Source: an uncultured Lachnospiraceae bacterium | Lineage (GTDB): Bacteria > Bacillota > Clostridia > Lachnospirales > Lachnospiraceae | Assembly: GCA_902779355.1 (NCBI GenBank) | Contig: CACZBF010000011.1 | Coordinates: 45,219-109,218, forward strand | DNA: 64,000 nucleotides | Reading direction: 5' to 3' | In this document: piece after piece, positions 25,577 through 38,614 of the stretch | How positions within the stretch are numbered: the stretch's first letter is position 1 | How the letters are laid out: each line of letters opens with the position of its first letter | Position numbers and translations under genes: made by a program | The notes under the pieces: model-generated | What the model was told of the DNA's origin: nothing | The model's database searches: none | Seen by the model: the letters and a program-made list of their open reading frames with translations, nothing else

Positions 25577-26092
25577 ATGGAAAGACTATTTAATCTGGAT
25601 TTTCAGCTGCTCCATGACGCCCTCTTTCTGGCGATTGCGGTTTTTGTCCTTTTCTTTCTGATCTCTTATCTGTTATTTGATCCGGCGCGCAAGATGCTGC
25701 AGGAGAGAAAAGAGAAGATCGCTACCGAGATCGCTACCGCTGCAGAGGATAAGGAATCTGCAGCTGCGCTGAAAGCGGAATATGAGGAAAAGCTGAAAAA
25801 CATAGATAAAGAAGCGGAAACGATCTTATCGAATGCCAGACAGAATGCTTTGATAAATGCCGCCCGGATCGAAGACGAGGCACGCAGCGATGCGAACAGG
25901 ATCGTGCGTCGTGCTGAGGAGGAAGCGGTGCTTGAGAAGCAACGTGTGATGGATGAGATGAAGTCCGAGATCATCAGCATTGCTTCGTTGATGGCCGGCA
26001 AGGTCGTGGCTGCCAATATTGATACGACGGTTCAGGATTCTCTCATTGATGAGACGCTGAAGGAAATGGGTGAAGAGACATGGCAAAGTTAG
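25577..26092 (+). CDS. atpF: F-type ATP synthase subunit b
   Basis: 171 residues: one N-terminal membrane helix (about 12-32) then a long charged coiled coil, the peripheral stalk. Length and composition fit. The AAGGAGG site is about 16 bases from this ATG, longer than ideal; a weak AAAGG is nearer. The 3' end overlaps atpH by 13 bases. Confidence 0.93.
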   Translation: MERLFNLDFQLLHDALFLAIAVFVLFFLISYLLFDPARKMLQERKEKIATEIATAAEDKESAAALKAEYEEKLKNIDKEAETILSNARQNALINAARIEDEARSDANRIVRRAEEEAVLEKQRVMDEMKSEIISIASLMAGKVVAANIDTTVQDSLIDETLKEMGEETWQS

Positions 26093-26634
26093 TATCCAAG
26101 GTATACGGGGATGCGCTTTTTTCTCTTGCCACTACCGAGAATAAAGTGGATGAGCTGTTGCCGGAGGTGCGCGGGGTTGTGACACTCCTTGACGAGAACA
26201 AGGACTTGATCCGGCTGCTCAATCATCCGAAGATCGTGAAAGAAGAAAAAGTGAAGATCATTGAAGACACCTTCCGCGGACGTGTATCGGACGAAGTGAC
26301 CGGATTATTGCGTCTGCTGGTGGAAAAGGGTCACAGCGAAGAGATTCCGAAAGTATTGGATTATTTTATCGATCAGATAAAAGAATACAAGAACATCGGA
26401 ACGGCTTATGTAACTTCTGCGGTGACGCTGTCCGACAGTCAGAAGGAAGCAGTGAAAAAGCGGCTTCTGGAGACGACGGGGTATGTGACCTTCGAAATGA
26501 ATTACGATGTAGATCCTTCCCTGATCGGGGGCATGAAGATCCGCATCAAGGATCGTGTGGTAGACAGTTCGATCAAGACGAAGATCTACGAGTTGAAAAA
26601 AGAGCTTTCGCAGATACAGGTAAGCAATATCTAA
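26080..26634 (+). CDS. atpH: F-type ATP synthase subunit delta
   Basis: 184 residues. N-terminal six-helix domain that caps the alpha subunits (YGDALFSLA; LNHPKI) and C-terminal domain with the conserved IGGMKIRIKDRVVDSSIK block. It anchors the peripheral stalk to F1. Overlap with atpF implies coupled translation. Confidence 0.95.
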   Translation: MAKLVSKVYGDALFSLATTENKVDELLPEVRGVVTLLDENKDLIRLLNHPKIVKEEKVKIIEDTFRGRVSDEVTGLLRLLVEKGHSEEIPKVLDYFIDQIKEYKNIGTAYVTSAVTLSDSQKEAVKKRLLETTGYVTFEMNYDVDPSLIGGMKIRIKDRVVDSSIKTKIYELKKELSQIQVSNI

Positions 26635-28167
<1,533 letters not shown>

Positions 28168-28209
28168 AAAGACATGCTTTTCAGTAAGTAAAGAAGGAGG
28201 AACGCCGCA

Positions 28210-29082
28210 ATGGCTTCAATGAAAGATATCAAGCGTCGCCGCAGCAGTATCCAGAGCACGCAGCAGATCACAAAAGCCATGAAGCTTGTTTCCACCGTAA
28301 AGCTCCAGAAAGCGAAGACGCGCGCAGAGAAGACGACGCCGTATTTTGATCATATGTATCAAACGGTAAGTTCGATCCTGGCGCGTTCCGGAACGATCAA
28401 CCATCCGTATCTGTCAGCGGGAGATTCTCCGAAGGCAGCAGTGATCGTGATCACCGCAAACCGCGGTCTTGCCGGTGGATACAACAGTAATGTCGTGAAG
28501 CTGATCACCCAGGGAGATCTTGTCAAGGAAAACCTGGTGATCTATGCGATCGGTACCAAGGGCAGAGACGCGTTGGTGCGCAGAGGATATGAGGTCAAAG
28601 AAGATCTCTCCGGCATCATTGACGCGCCGACGTATGCGGATGCAAAGGCTGTTTGTGATAGAGTGTTGACGTCCTTTTCAAACGGTGAGATCGGAGAGAT
28701 CTATCTGGCATACACCTTTTTCAAAAACACGGTTGCGCATGAGCCTCGTCTGATGAAGCTTCTTCCGCTGGAGTTTTCCGAAGAGGAACTGGAAGAAATG
28801 AAAAACAGCGGTCAGGATGACAAGCTCATCATGAATTATGAGCCGAATGAGGAAGAGGCGCTGCAGCGGATCATTCCGAAGTATGTGACCAGTATTGTCT
28901 ATGGTGCGCTTGTGGAGGCTGTGGCTTCCGAAAACGCAGCCAGAATGCAGGCAATGGATTCTGCAACCAGCAATGCGGAGGACATGATCAGCGATCTGTC
29001 GCTGAAGTATAACAGAGCCCGCCAGGGTTCGATCACGCAAGAGCTCACGGAGATCATCGCCGGAGCCGAAGCAATCAGTTAA
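28210..29082 (+). CDS. atpG: F-type ATP synthase subunit gamma
   Basis: 290 residues; the central rotor shaft. The N-terminal helix (MKDIKRRRSSIQSTQQITKAMK) and the C-terminal helix with the family signature (YNRARQGSITQELTEI) are intact. AAGGAGG lies upstream of ATG. Confidence 0.97.
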   Translation: MASMKDIKRRRSSIQSTQQITKAMKLVSTVKLQKAKTRAEKTTPYFDHMYQTVSSILARSGTINHPYLSAGDSPKAAVIVITANRGLAGGYNSNVVKLITQGDLVKENLVIYAIGTKGRDALVRRGYEVKEDLSGIIDAPTYADAKAVCDRVLTSFSNGEIGEIYLAYTFFKNTVAHEPRLMKLLPLEFSEEELEEMKNSGQDDKLIMNYEPNEEEALQRIIPKYVTSIVYGALVEAVASENAARMQAMDSATSNAEDMISDLSLKYNRARQGSITQELTEIIAGAEAIS

Positions 29083-30486
<1,404 letters not shown>

Positions 30487-30498
30487 GGGACGGGAACG

Positions 30499-30900
30499 AT
30501 GGCAGAGATGTTTACCATTCAGATCATAACGCCGGATCGCGTGTTTTACGAGGGTGAGGCGACGATGATCGAATTCAATACGGAAGGCGGAGAGATCGGT
30601 GTTTATCCGAGGCACATTCCGCTGACCACCGTGATCCGTCCGGGTGTCGTGACGATCCATGAGGAATCCGGAGATAAAAAAGCGGCAGTCCATGCCGGCT
30701 TTGCGGAGATCCTGCCGGATCGCGTGGCTATCATGGCGGAGATCGCCGAATGGGCGGATGAGATCGATCTGGATCGTGCGGAAGAGGCAAAGAAACGTGC
30801 AGAAGAGCGTATTGCCGAAAAGGCACAGGATACAGACATGGATCGTGCAGAGTTTGCTTTGAAAAAAGCGGTTGTGCGTATCAAACTGGCCGGAAAATGA
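30499..30900 (+). CDS. atpC: F-type ATP synthase subunit epsilon
   Basis: 133 residues: N-terminal beta sandwich (IITPDRVFYEGEA; VYPRHIPLTTVI) and C-terminal two-helix hairpin. It couples rotor to F1 and may inhibit ATP hydrolysis. Last gene of the operon; its stop codon directly abuts the stop of the convergent activase gene with no intervening base, and I see no terminator. Confidence 0.95.
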   Translation: MAEMFTIQIITPDRVFYEGEATMIEFNTEGGEIGVYPRHIPLTTVIRPGVVTIHEESGDKKAAVHAGFAEILPDRVAIMAEIAEWADEIDLDRAEEAKKRAEERIAEKAQDTDMDRAEFALKKAVVRIKLAGK

Positions 30901-32640
30901 TCATTCCATAGCGTATAGAGCTGCTCCGAGCGCCCCGACGATCTCGGGCTCTTCGGGCAGAAAAAGTTTCGTATGGAGCAGCTCCTCCAGAACGGCGACG
31001 ACACCTGCATTCTTTGCAACGCCGCCGGTCATCATAAATGCTTCGTTGAGACCGACCTTTCGGAGCATTCCCATTGATTTTTTTGCAATGGCAACATGAA
31101 CACCGCGGGCAATGTCCGCGGTTTCTTTGTTTTGAGCGATCAGAGAGATGACTTCGGATTCCGCAAACACCGTACACATACTGCTGATCTCCACGTTTTC
31201 CTTGGATTGCAGGGAAAGCGGCCCGAGGGTATCGATTGGAATCTCGAGCGTATGTGCCATGGCCTCCAGAAAGCGGCCGGTGCCTGCAGCGCACTTATCG
31301 TTCATCACAAAATCCACAACTTCCCCTTTTTCATTCAGTCGGATCGCCTTGCTGTCCTGCCCGCCGATATCAAGAATGGTGCGGACGGCCGGGTTTACGA
31401 AATGTGCTCCTTTCGCATGACAGCTGATCTCTGTCACATTTCTGTCGGCAAACGGGATGCTGACGCGTCCGTAGCCGGTCGATACGATACAGGAAAGGTC
31501 TTCTCGGGAAAGCCCTGATTCTTTTAACGTGTTCTCCAGGATCTGATTGGCGCTCTCGATCGATTTGGCGCCGGTTCGGATCACCTGATATGTGACAATC
31601 TCCTGCTTTTCGTTGAGCAGTACGGAATTCGTTGAGGTGGATCCGCTGTCAATGCCGAGCACATACATGGGATGGTCTCCTTTCGTCGGATGGATGTGAA
31701 ATGCTTGGGAATTGTAAGGGTCTTTTTGGGTGGAAAGCTCTTCCAGAAAGGCATCCACTCTTGTTGCAAGCTGCCCGGCGGAAAGCCCCGTAAAGTCTGT
31801 TTCGATCTGCAGAAGCGGAACAGAGAGCGTCTTTTTGAAATCTGCATATTCAAAAGAAAAATTGTCGCAGAATTTGACGGTATGATAAAGAATCCCGTCC
31901 AGACGGTCTGTAAAGCCGTCCAGAAGAGAGATCCGGTCGCTGGCCTTGGTCATACGCATGCAGGGGATCTGGTTCAGGAGGCGGAACGCGTAATCGGAAA
32001 GCGCGTCGGAAGGCGTTTCCTGTCCTGCTTGATCTGCCAAAATTGTTCTTTCCAAGCCGTTGCAGGTCAGATCAAACAGGATCTCCACCTTGCGCTCTGC
32101 AAGGAGCGTGCGTACCTGTGCTGGAATGCGCGCCCCCATGAGTCCGATCCGAAGAGAAGTGTTCGCGTCGGAGTTTGCGACGTTGTCGGCTTTTTCATTT
32201 GCAGCCGGATAGGCTTGCAGGTATTTTTCGGCATCCGCTAGGAAAAAATCTCCGAAATTTGCTGCTGAGAGTGCAGACATTAGGTCTTGGATCTGCTTTG
32301 CATAAAGACTTGCTGCAAATTCATTGGTTTTGCGCGGAATATCCAAAAGAAAGAAAAACTTGTCCGGGAACTCCGCCTTCAGCCGGTCATAAAGCCTTCT
32401 TACGCTGTCACAGCAGGTGGTGAGGACGATCCCGGAAAGCGGATCATCACCGGAGAATGCAGCGGCAGAGGTTTCCAACACTGCTTTCACATAGGAACAG
32501 ACATTGGGATGGAGGAGCGCATCCGCGGTCGGAAAAGAAGGAACGGTTTCTTCCAGTCGTACCATCTCAAAACCGAGGGATTCCAAAAGTTCCACAGGCG
32601 TGTATTTACAAATATAGCCGAGTTTCTGTTTGTTCATCAT
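30901..32640 (-). CDS. HgdB-like domain fused to 2-hydroxyacyl-CoA dehydratase activase (BadF/HgdC ATPase)
   Basis: 579 residues. The N-terminal half (about 1-320) resembles an HgdB/BcrC-type subunit with cysteines in YICKY, HPNVCSY and LTTCCDS. The C-terminal part (about 325-579) is a BadF/BadG/HgdC ATPase: GIDSGSTSTNSVL, STGYGR, DIGGQDSKAI, and two cysteines NDKCAAGTGRF and SSMCTVFAESE that bridge a [4Fe-4S] cluster between activator monomers. Such activators use ATP to push low-potential electrons into a partner iron-sulfur protein. Starts 3 bases after the upstream HgdB-like gene, so they form a pair. No acyl-CoA genes are near; the substrate is unknown. Confidence 0.85.
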   Translation of the reverse strand: MMNKQKLGYICKYTPVELLESLGFEMVRLEETVPSFPTADALLHPNVCSYVKAVLETSAAAFSGDDPLSGIVLTTCCDSVRRLYDRLKAEFPDKFFFLLDIPRKTNEFAASLYAKQIQDLMSALSAANFGDFFLADAEKYLQAYPAANEKADNVANSDANTSLRIGLMGARIPAQVRTLLAERKVEILFDLTCNGLERTILADQAGQETPSDALSDYAFRLLNQIPCMRMTKASDRISLLDGFTDRLDGILYHTVKFCDNFSFEYADFKKTLSVPLLQIETDFTGLSAGQLATRVDAFLEELSTQKDPYNSQAFHIHPTKGDHPMYVLGIDSGSTSTNSVLLNEKQEIVTYQVIRTGAKSIESANQILENTLKESGLSREDLSCIVSTGYGRVSIPFADRNVTEISCHAKGAHFVNPAVRTILDIGGQDSKAIRLNEKGEVVDFVMNDKCAAGTGRFLEAMAHTLEIPIDTLGPLSLQSKENVEISSMCTVFAESEVISLIAQNKETADIARGVHVAIAKKSMGMLRKVGLNEAFMMTGGVAKNAGVVAVLEELLHTKLFLPEEPEIVGALGAALYAME

Positions 32641-32643
32641 GGT

Positions 32644-33915
32644 TTATGCCGCTCCGTTGGCGTTTAACAGTTCCAAAAATGCATCCAGTCTGGTGCGGAT
32701 CTGTCCGTCCGCACTGTTCCTGCGATCGATCGCATCTCCGTCCAGAAGGAGGATCGGAAAACCGGCGTCCGTGACGGCTTTTTTCAGATGCATGGCACCG
32801 CCGACGGACTGCTTGCATCCCCAATGGCAGAAATGGATCAATCCGTCCGATCGAAGGGCTTTTGCCATGTGCAGGACAAGGTCGATCTTGTCTGCAAACG
32901 GACGGTTATAGATATTTCGGATGAGCTTATCGGCGAGCGCAGTCAGCGGATCTTTTAGATCCAGCGGATCAATGAAATCCACATTCATCTCAAATCCCTG
33001 CAGCTGCCAGGTATCACTGAGATTCAGGACATTCCGCAGACTCTCGTGATAAAACGGCAGAAGATGCACCCAGTAGATGCGCTTTCCGTGAAAATCAGGG
33101 CACTTTTGGATCTCATCGTAGAGAGATTGAAAGAAATGCAGTGCCTCGGGCGATCCGATCGCAAGATGCGTCGCGAACAGTTCGTACATCTGCAATGTCA
33201 GTGTGGTGGGGTAGGTTTTTAGCGCTTTTTCCTGCAGATATTGCAGATAAAGTTCTTTTGATCTGTTTTCGCGGGTAAGGACCTCACGGAGTTGGTCGAT
33301 GTCAAAGGATTTGCCGGTGTGGGATTCCAGCGCGCAAATCAGCTCTTTTAACTGTTCGACCACATACTGACGGCTCTCCGGCGTGGAAACAGCCGGAATA
33401 TCCAGAAATACCGTCGGTATCCGGCATTGCTTTTCAATAAACCGAAACGTGTTGAAGTTGGCATCACAGACCGTAGAGGTCGTGACCGCAAAGGAAGGCT
33501 TTCGCATCACATCGGAAAGGGCGCTGCCCAAGAAGCATTTGTGATAGGAGCACAGTGTCGGCGCAATTCCGGCGGCTTCCGCATCATCGATGAAGCGATC
33601 CTCAATGAAAAATCCGGACCAAAACGAAGAAAGCGCCTCTGCGGAAAGACAGAACAGATCAAAACACTGCAGGATCTCGACGGGTGTGAACAGATTCGTC
33701 CACGCGGTCGTCTCGGGATGCGTCAGTCCGTGCAGGATCTGCCCGACGGCGAGCGTATTGAGCTCGATATAGGCTTTCGGGATCCGCTTGTCCGACAGAT
33801 GTTTGGCGCGAAAGCGCTCCAAAAAGAGGCCGGCAGTGATCATCCGGCGTGAGACGGCGGGATGAGCGGATTGATAGTGTTTGATGATGTTTCCGTAGGT
33901 TTGTATGATGCCCAT
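32644..33915 (-). CDS. 2-hydroxyacyl-CoA dehydratase (HgdB/BcrC)-family iron-sulfur protein
   Basis: About 423 residues from ATG 33915; an upstream open extension has no family similarity. Cluster-type cysteines occur in LCSYHKC, TVCDANF and HFCHWGCKQSVGG, the last two characteristic of the HgdA/HgdB family. It is probably the electron acceptor of the downstream fused activase. Relatives include 2-hydroxyglutaryl-CoA dehydratase, benzoyl-CoA reductase and double-cubane cluster proteins; without CoA-transferase or dehydrogenase genes nearby I cannot choose. No ribosome binding site is visible. The gene is divergent from the coiled-coil gene. Confidence 0.83.
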   Translation of the reverse strand: MGIIQTYGNIIKHYQSAHPAVSRRMITAGLFLERFRAKHLSDKRIPKAYIELNTLAVGQILHGLTHPETTAWTNLFTPVEILQCFDLFCLSAEALSSFWSGFFIEDRFIDDAEAAGIAPTLCSYHKCFLGSALSDVMRKPSFAVTTSTVCDANFNTFRFIEKQCRIPTVFLDIPAVSTPESRQYVVEQLKELICALESHTGKSFDIDQLREVLTRENRSKELYLQYLQEKALKTYPTTLTLQMYELFATHLAIGSPEALHFFQSLYDEIQKCPDFHGKRIYWVHLLPFYHESLRNVLNLSDTWQLQGFEMNVDFIDPLDLKDPLTALADKLIRNIYNRPFADKIDLVLHMAKALRSDGLIHFCHWGCKQSVGGAMHLKKAVTDAGFPILLLDGDAIDRRNSADGQIRTRLDAFLELLNANGAA

Positions 33916-33964
33916 AACATGGAAAGGATAACATACTATTTTTATAGAAATCAACCTACGGTTA

Positions 33965-33973
33965 TGGTATGAT
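33965..33973 (+). promoter_or_regulatory. Extended -10 promoter of the coiled-coil gene
   Basis: TGGTATGAT matches TGnTATAAT with one change; no clear -35. Start near 33980 gives a leader of about 34 bases with AAAGGGAG. Confidence 0.5.
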
Positions 33974-34013
33974 GTAGTTGTTCGGGGTTTTATCTGAAAG
34001 GGAGACTGAAACC

Positions 34014-34835
34014 GTGAGTTTACAGGATAAGCTGGAGCAGATCTTAAGAGAGATCCATGTGCTGATCGCAGAAGCACAGGTATATAATGCGGCGGAGAAC
34101 CAGATCATCATTGACAAAAAGGTGATGTATGAGCACTTAAACCGCTTGAACGTGGCGATCTATGAGATCATGGATGAGTATGAGCTGACCCAGCAGAGCC
34201 GTGACAAAGCGGAGCGCGATGCGAGAAAGCTTGGAGATGACATCGTTCATCAGGCAGATCGCAAGGCAGAAGACGTCTATGCAGCCTCCATTCTCTATAC
34301 CAATGAGGCGCTGTCGAGGATGCAGTACATCATGCAGGACGCGATCGATCATTTTGAGCTTGCCTGTAATGAAGCGAAAGGGCTGCTTGAGGAAGAGAAG
34401 CGCACGGTCCGCTCCAATCAGTCTGAGCTGAAGGGTCAGCTGCAGGATTTTCGGGATACGGAGAAGTATCTGAACCTCATCCGCGCCGCCAATAAGGAGA
34501 TTGAGAAGGAGCGCGAGAGAGAACGGAAAGAAGAGCAGGAAGCAGAACATTCCCACTATGCCGACAGCAAACCCGAGATCAAGATCAATCCGGAATATTT
34601 TGAACGCATCGGAGTGCCGCTCGATGAAGACGGCAATCCCGTGATGCAGGGAGTCGATGAGAAACCGAAGAAGGGCGGCAGAGCGTCTGTCGATCCCTTG
34701 GAGGAACCGTTGTCGGACGATGAGGACTTCACCTATCTCGATCTGGAGGACGAAAAACCGATCCCGAAGCCGGAGATTAAAGTCAATCTGGATTCCCCCT
34801 ATTTCAAACGGATGAGAGACATGAAAAAGCCGTAG
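34014..34835 (+). CDS. Coiled-coil protein of unknown function
   Basis: 273 residues from GTG 34014 (AAAGGGAGA upstream; an ATG at 33978 would lie at the predicted transcript start). Residues about 1-180 are almost entirely charged amphipathic helix with heptad character, resembling DivIVA or V-ATPase stalk-like coiled coils only in general; the rest is acidic and proline-containing, with two repeats of the form PEIKINPEYFERI and PEIKVNLDSPYFKRM. I do not recognise a family. Cytoplasmic; no membrane segment. Confidence 0.75.
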   Translation: MSLQDKLEQILREIHVLIAEAQVYNAAENQIIIDKKVMYEHLNRLNVAIYEIMDEYELTQQSRDKAERDARKLGDDIVHQADRKAEDVYAASILYTNEALSRMQYIMQDAIDHFELACNEAKGLLEEEKRTVRSNQSELKGQLQDFRDTEKYLNLIRAANKEIEKERERERKEEQEAEHSHYADSKPEIKINPEYFERIGVPLDEDGNPVMQGVDEKPKKGGRASVDPLEEPLSDDEDFTYLDLEDEKPIPKPEIKVNLDSPYFKRMRDMKKP

Positions 34836-34838
34836 ATT

Positions 34839-34867
34839 TTGACGAATGCAGGCGGATTCTTTATAAT
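34839..34867 (+). promoter_or_regulatory. Promoter of the hydratase gene
   Basis: TTGACG (34839-34844) and TATAAT (34862-34867), 17 bases apart. The start near 34874 yields a leader with AAAGGAG about 12 bases before ATG 34902. Confidence 0.75.
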
Positions 34868-34901
34868 TGTATGGATGAACTTAAAGGAGTAAGACAGATT
34901 T

Positions 34902-37178
34902 ATGAAAATACATGAAAGCGGCGTCTATCTGGTCCATGGGACCAGAATTGTAGCAGAAAATGATCCGGCGCTGACAAACGAGATCGGACCGGACGTATCA
35001 AAGGATGCGGCAAAGCAGGGGACGATCGCATACCGGATCTTAAAAGACCATAACCGTTCCGGGAATATGGAAGATCTTTCCATCCGGTTCGATAAGCTCA
35101 CCAGCCATGACATCACGTTTGTCGGCATCATCCAGACAGCGCGTGCATCCGGGCTGACGAAGTTCCCGATGCCCTATGTGCTGACAAACTGTCATAACAG
35201 CCTCTGCGCCGTTGGCGGCACGATCAACGAAGATGACCACATGTTTGGTCTGACCTGTGCCAAAAAGTACGGCGGCGTCTATGTACCGCCGCATCAGGCC
35301 GTGATCCATCAATTTGCACGGGAGATGCTTGCGGGAGGCGGCAAGATGATCCTCGGCTCTGACTCCCATACCCGTTACGGGGCGCTTGGCACGATGGCGG
35401 TCGGCGAGGGCGGACCGGAGCTCGTGAAGCAGCTTCTGAACAAAACCTATGATATCAAGATGCCGGGGGTTGTCGGCGTCTATCTGACCGGGTCGCTCGC
35501 ACCCGGCGTCGGCCCGCAGGACGTGGCGATCGCGCTGATCGGTGCGGTATTCGAAAAAGGCTATGTCAAGAATAAGGTGATGGAGTTTGTCGGACCGGGT
35601 GTTGCGGGTCTTTCCGTCGACACGCGGATCGGCATTGACGTCATGACGACGGAGACTACCTGTCTTTCCTCCATCTGGCAGACCGACGAGAAAGTCAGGG
35701 AATTTTACGGGATCCACGGGAGAGAAGCGGATTATGCGGCGCTTTCCCCGGAGGATATCGCATATTACGACGGTATGATAGAGCTTGACCTTTCCGAGAT
35801 CAAGCCCATGATCGCGATGCCGTTCCATCCGAGTAATGCCTATACCATCGAGGAGTTGAACCAAAATCTCCTGGATATTCTGGATGACTGCGAGAAACGC
35901 GCCGAGGTGAGCTTTGACGGCGCTGCAAAGATCGATCTGAAGAGCAAGGTCAGAAACGGCAAGCTTTATGTGGATCAGGGGATCATCGCAGGATGCGCCG
36001 GCGGCGGCTTTGAAAACATCTGTGATGCCGCGGATATCTTAAGCGGCGCCAGCATCGGATCGGATGAGTTTACGCTTTCCGTTTATCCGGCCAGCATGCC
36101 GATCTACATGGAGCTGGTGAAAAACGGCGCTGCTGCGAAGCTTATGGAGACCGGAGCTGTATTGAAGACCGCATTTTGCGGACCGTGCTTTGGCGCAGGG
36201 GACACGCCTGCGAACAACGGCTTCTCCATTCGCCATTCCACACGGAATTTCCCGAACCGCGAAGGCAGCAAGATCCAGAACGGACAGATCGCATCCGTGG
36301 CGCTCATGGATGCACGCTCGATCGCGGCAACAGCGGCGAACAAAGGTATTTTGACGGCGGCAACGGATATGGACATCCATTATACGAAACCGCAGTATTT
36401 CTTTGATCAGAAGATCTATCAAAATCGTGTATTTGACAGCAAAGGCGTCGCAGATCCGGATGTGGAGATCCAGTTTGGTCCGAACATCAAAGATTGGCCG
36501 GCAATGCGTTCACTCCCGGATTATCTGGTACTGAAGGTGGTTTCCGAGATCCACGATCCCGTGACCACGACAGACGAATTGATCCCATCCGGCGAGACAT
36601 CTTCTTTCCGCTCCAACCCGCTTGGATTGGCGGAATTTACGTTGTCCAGAAAGGATCCCGCCTATGTGGGACGGGCAAAAGAGGTGCAGGCCGCAGAGAA
36701 AGCCTTGGAGGACGGGAAAGATCCGGAGTCGGCACTTTCCGAGCTTGCAGATCCCTTGCAGACGATCCGGACAAAATATCCGGAAGCGATCGGAGAAAAG
36801 CTCGGTATCGGCAGCACGATTTTTGCGGTGAAGCCCGGAGACGGCAGTGCCAGGGAGCAGGCGGCTTCCTGCCAGAAGGTGCTGGGCGGCTGGGCCAATA
36901 TTGCAAATGAGTATGCGACCAAGCGTTACCGCAGCAATCTGATCAACTGGGGTATGCTCCCGTTTTTGATCGAAGAAGGCGACCTCCCGTTTGCAAACGG
37001 GGATTATCTGTTCATTCCGGGAATCCGCAAGGCAGTTGAGGAAAAGAGCGGGACGATCGAAGCCTTTTGCGTAAAGGGAGGCGGTCTGAAGCCCTTTACC
37101 TTACGACTCGGCGATCTCACCGAGGATGAACGCACAATTATTTTGGATGGATGTCTGATCAACTATTACAGGCATTAA
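34902..37178 (+). CDS. Aconitase-family hydratase (YbhJ-like)
   Basis: 758 residues. The three cluster cysteines of the aconitase fold are in [10 protein letters not shown] and [19 protein letters not shown] and the swivel-domain [13 protein letters not shown], which supplies substrate-binding residues, are conserved. The layout matches the uncharacterised hydratase group that includes Escherichia coli YbhJ rather than AcnA/AcnB or LeuC. Substrate unknown; hydration-dehydration of a carboxylic acid is expected. It has its own strong promoter, and no TCA genes are adjacent. A permease gene follows 13 bases later. Confidence 0.88.
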   Translation: MKIHESGVYLVHGTRIVAENDPALTNEIGPDVSKDAAKQGTIAYRILKDHNRSGNMEDLSIRFDKLTSHDITFVGIIQTARASGLTKFPMPYVLTNCHNSLCAVGGTINEDDHMFGLTCAKKYGGVYVPPHQAVIHQFAREMLAGGGKMILGSDSHTRYGALGTMAVGEGGPELVKQLLNKTYDIKMPGVVGVYLTGSLAPGVGPQDVAIALIGAVFEKGYVKNKVMEFVGPGVAGLSVDTRIGIDVMTTETTCLSSIWQTDEKVREFYGIHGREADYAALSPEDIAYYDGMIELDLSEIKPMIAMPFHPSNAYTIEELNQNLLDILDDCEKRAEVSFDGAAKIDLKSKVRNGKLYVDQGIIAGCAGGGFENICDAADILSGASIGSDEFTLSVYPASMPIYMELVKNGAAAKLMETGAVLKTAFCGPCFGAGDTPANNGFSIRHSTRNFPNREGSKIQNGQIASVALMDARSIAATAANKGILTAATDMDIHYTKPQYFFDQKIYQNRVFDSKGVADPDVEIQFGPNIKDWPAMRSLPDYLVLKVVSEIHDPVTTTDELIPSGETSSFRSNPLGLAEFTLSRKDPAYVGRAKEVQAAEKALEDGKDPESALSELADPLQTIRTKYPEAIGEKLGIGSTIFAVKPGDGSAREQAASCQKVLGGWANIANEYATKRYRSNLINWGMLPFLIEEGDLPFANGDYLFIPGIRKAVEEKSGTIEAFCVKGGGLKPFTLRLGDLTEDERTIILDGCLINYYRH

Positions 37179-37191
37179 GAGGAAGGTAGTT

Positions 37192-38571
37192 TTGGACGAA
37201 GAGAAGCAGCCCAAACTCGAGGAAGAAAAAGATAACGAAAAAAAGGATGGAGAATCCAAGCTGAACCGGAAAACACTGTTTTCCATCGGATTGACGGTGT
37301 TTCTGACCTTTTTTGCATGTAACATCGTATTCTTCCTGTTTTACCGGTATGAAGGGTTTACGGACGGATGGAACAATCTTCTGATCGTTCTGCAGCCGGT
37401 GTTGTTCGGTATGCTCGGCGCATACCTTGTGAATCCGATCATGAAGGCCTATGAGGCCAAGATGCTGCCGTATTTCCTGAAAAAGACGAAAGACGAGGTC
37501 AAGACAAAGCGCCGTGTCCGCAACGTCACGATCACGCTCGGCCTCATCACGTTTCTGGCGATCATCACCCTGGTGATCCTGATCATCGTTCCGCAGATGG
37601 TCTCCAATATTGCGGATCTGACCAGGAGCGTGCCGAAGGAAATTGCCCAGATGACGGCCTGGATGCAGGCTAATTCGGATTCTCCGGTGATCATCTGGCT
37701 GTCCGATACGATGCGGGATGTCGCGGATACACTTGTTGATCTGTTGAAGAACATCTCGTTCACCACGGGGATTACCTATGTGACGTCCTTTGCCAGCGGC
37801 GTCTACATTGCGATACGGAGTATCATCAACCTGATCATCGGCCTGATCGTGGCGGTTTACCTTCTCCAGACGAAGGAAGCCTTCATCGGACAGGGAAAGA
37901 AGATCATCTATGCTTTGTTTAAACCGGAGACCGGAAACAAGATCATTCATACGATGCGGCGTTCCAATGAGATCTTCGGCGGCTTTGTCATCGGAAAGAT
38001 TATAGATTCCATGATTATCGGCGTGATCGCTTTTATCGCCCTGAGTATCATGAAGCTGCCGTATCCGGCATTACTTGCATCAATCATCGCTGTGACGAAT
38101 ATCATCCCGATCTTCGGTCCCTTTATCGGTGCAATCCCCTGTCTGATCCTTGTGGTGCTGGCGAATCCACTGCAGGCCTTGTATCTGCTGATCTTCATCA
38201 TTGTGCTGCAGCAGGTGGACGGCAATATCATCGGACCCAAGATCCTCGGTGATTCCACCGGTCTTTCCAGCTTCTGGGTCATTTTCTCGATTCTGATCGC
38301 GGGCGGATTCTTCGGATTGCCGGGTATGATCCTTGGTGTACCGGTCTTTGCGGTGATCTATTATCTGCTGAAGAAACTGTTTGAAGGCAAATTGAAAAAG
38401 AAAGATCTGCCGACGAAAACAAAAGATTACGTCAGGGCAGTCAAAATGGATGTGGAAACCCATCAGCTCCGCTACCCGGAGGATCTGGGCGAGGATGAGA
38501 TCGCTGCGGAGCAGGAAGAAAAAGTACATCGTAACGGATTGTTCAGTTTAAAGAAAAAGAAGAAACGCTAG
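37192..38571 (+). CDS. AI-2E family transporter (PerM/YhhT-like permease)
   Basis: 459 residues. A charged N-terminal tail, two initial helices, a soluble region and then a C-terminal cluster of helices with the family signature around GPFIGAIPCLI and the segment QQVDGNIIGPKILGDSTGL. Members export small molecules or act as Na+/H+ antiporters; the substrate cannot be deduced. Start is TTG at 37192 with AGAGGAAGG five bases upstream. It probably shares the hydratase transcript. Confidence 0.9.
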   Translation: MDEEKQPKLEEEKDNEKKDGESKLNRKTLFSIGLTVFLTFFACNIVFFLFYRYEGFTDGWNNLLIVLQPVLFGMLGAYLVNPIMKAYEAKMLPYFLKKTKDEVKTKRRVRNVTITLGLITFLAIITLVILIIVPQMVSNIADLTRSVPKEIAQMTAWMQANSDSPVIIWLSDTMRDVADTLVDLLKNISFTTGITYVTSFASGVYIAIRSIINLIIGLIVAVYLLQTKEAFIGQGKKIIYALFKPETGNKIIHTMRRSNEIFGGFVIGKIIDSMIIGVIAFIALSIMKLPYPALLASIIAVTNIIPIFGPFIGAIPCLILVVLANPLQALYLLIFIIVLQQVDGNIIGPKILGDSTGLSSFWVIFSILIAGGFFGLPGMILGVPVFAVIYYLLKKLFEGKLKKKDLPTKTKDYVRAVKMDVETHQLRYPEDLGEDEIAAEQEEKVHRNGLFSLKKKKKR

Positions 38572-38614
38572 AAAAGCCGGCCAGAAGCGGCGTTCATGTA
38601 AGAGGAGACGGATT

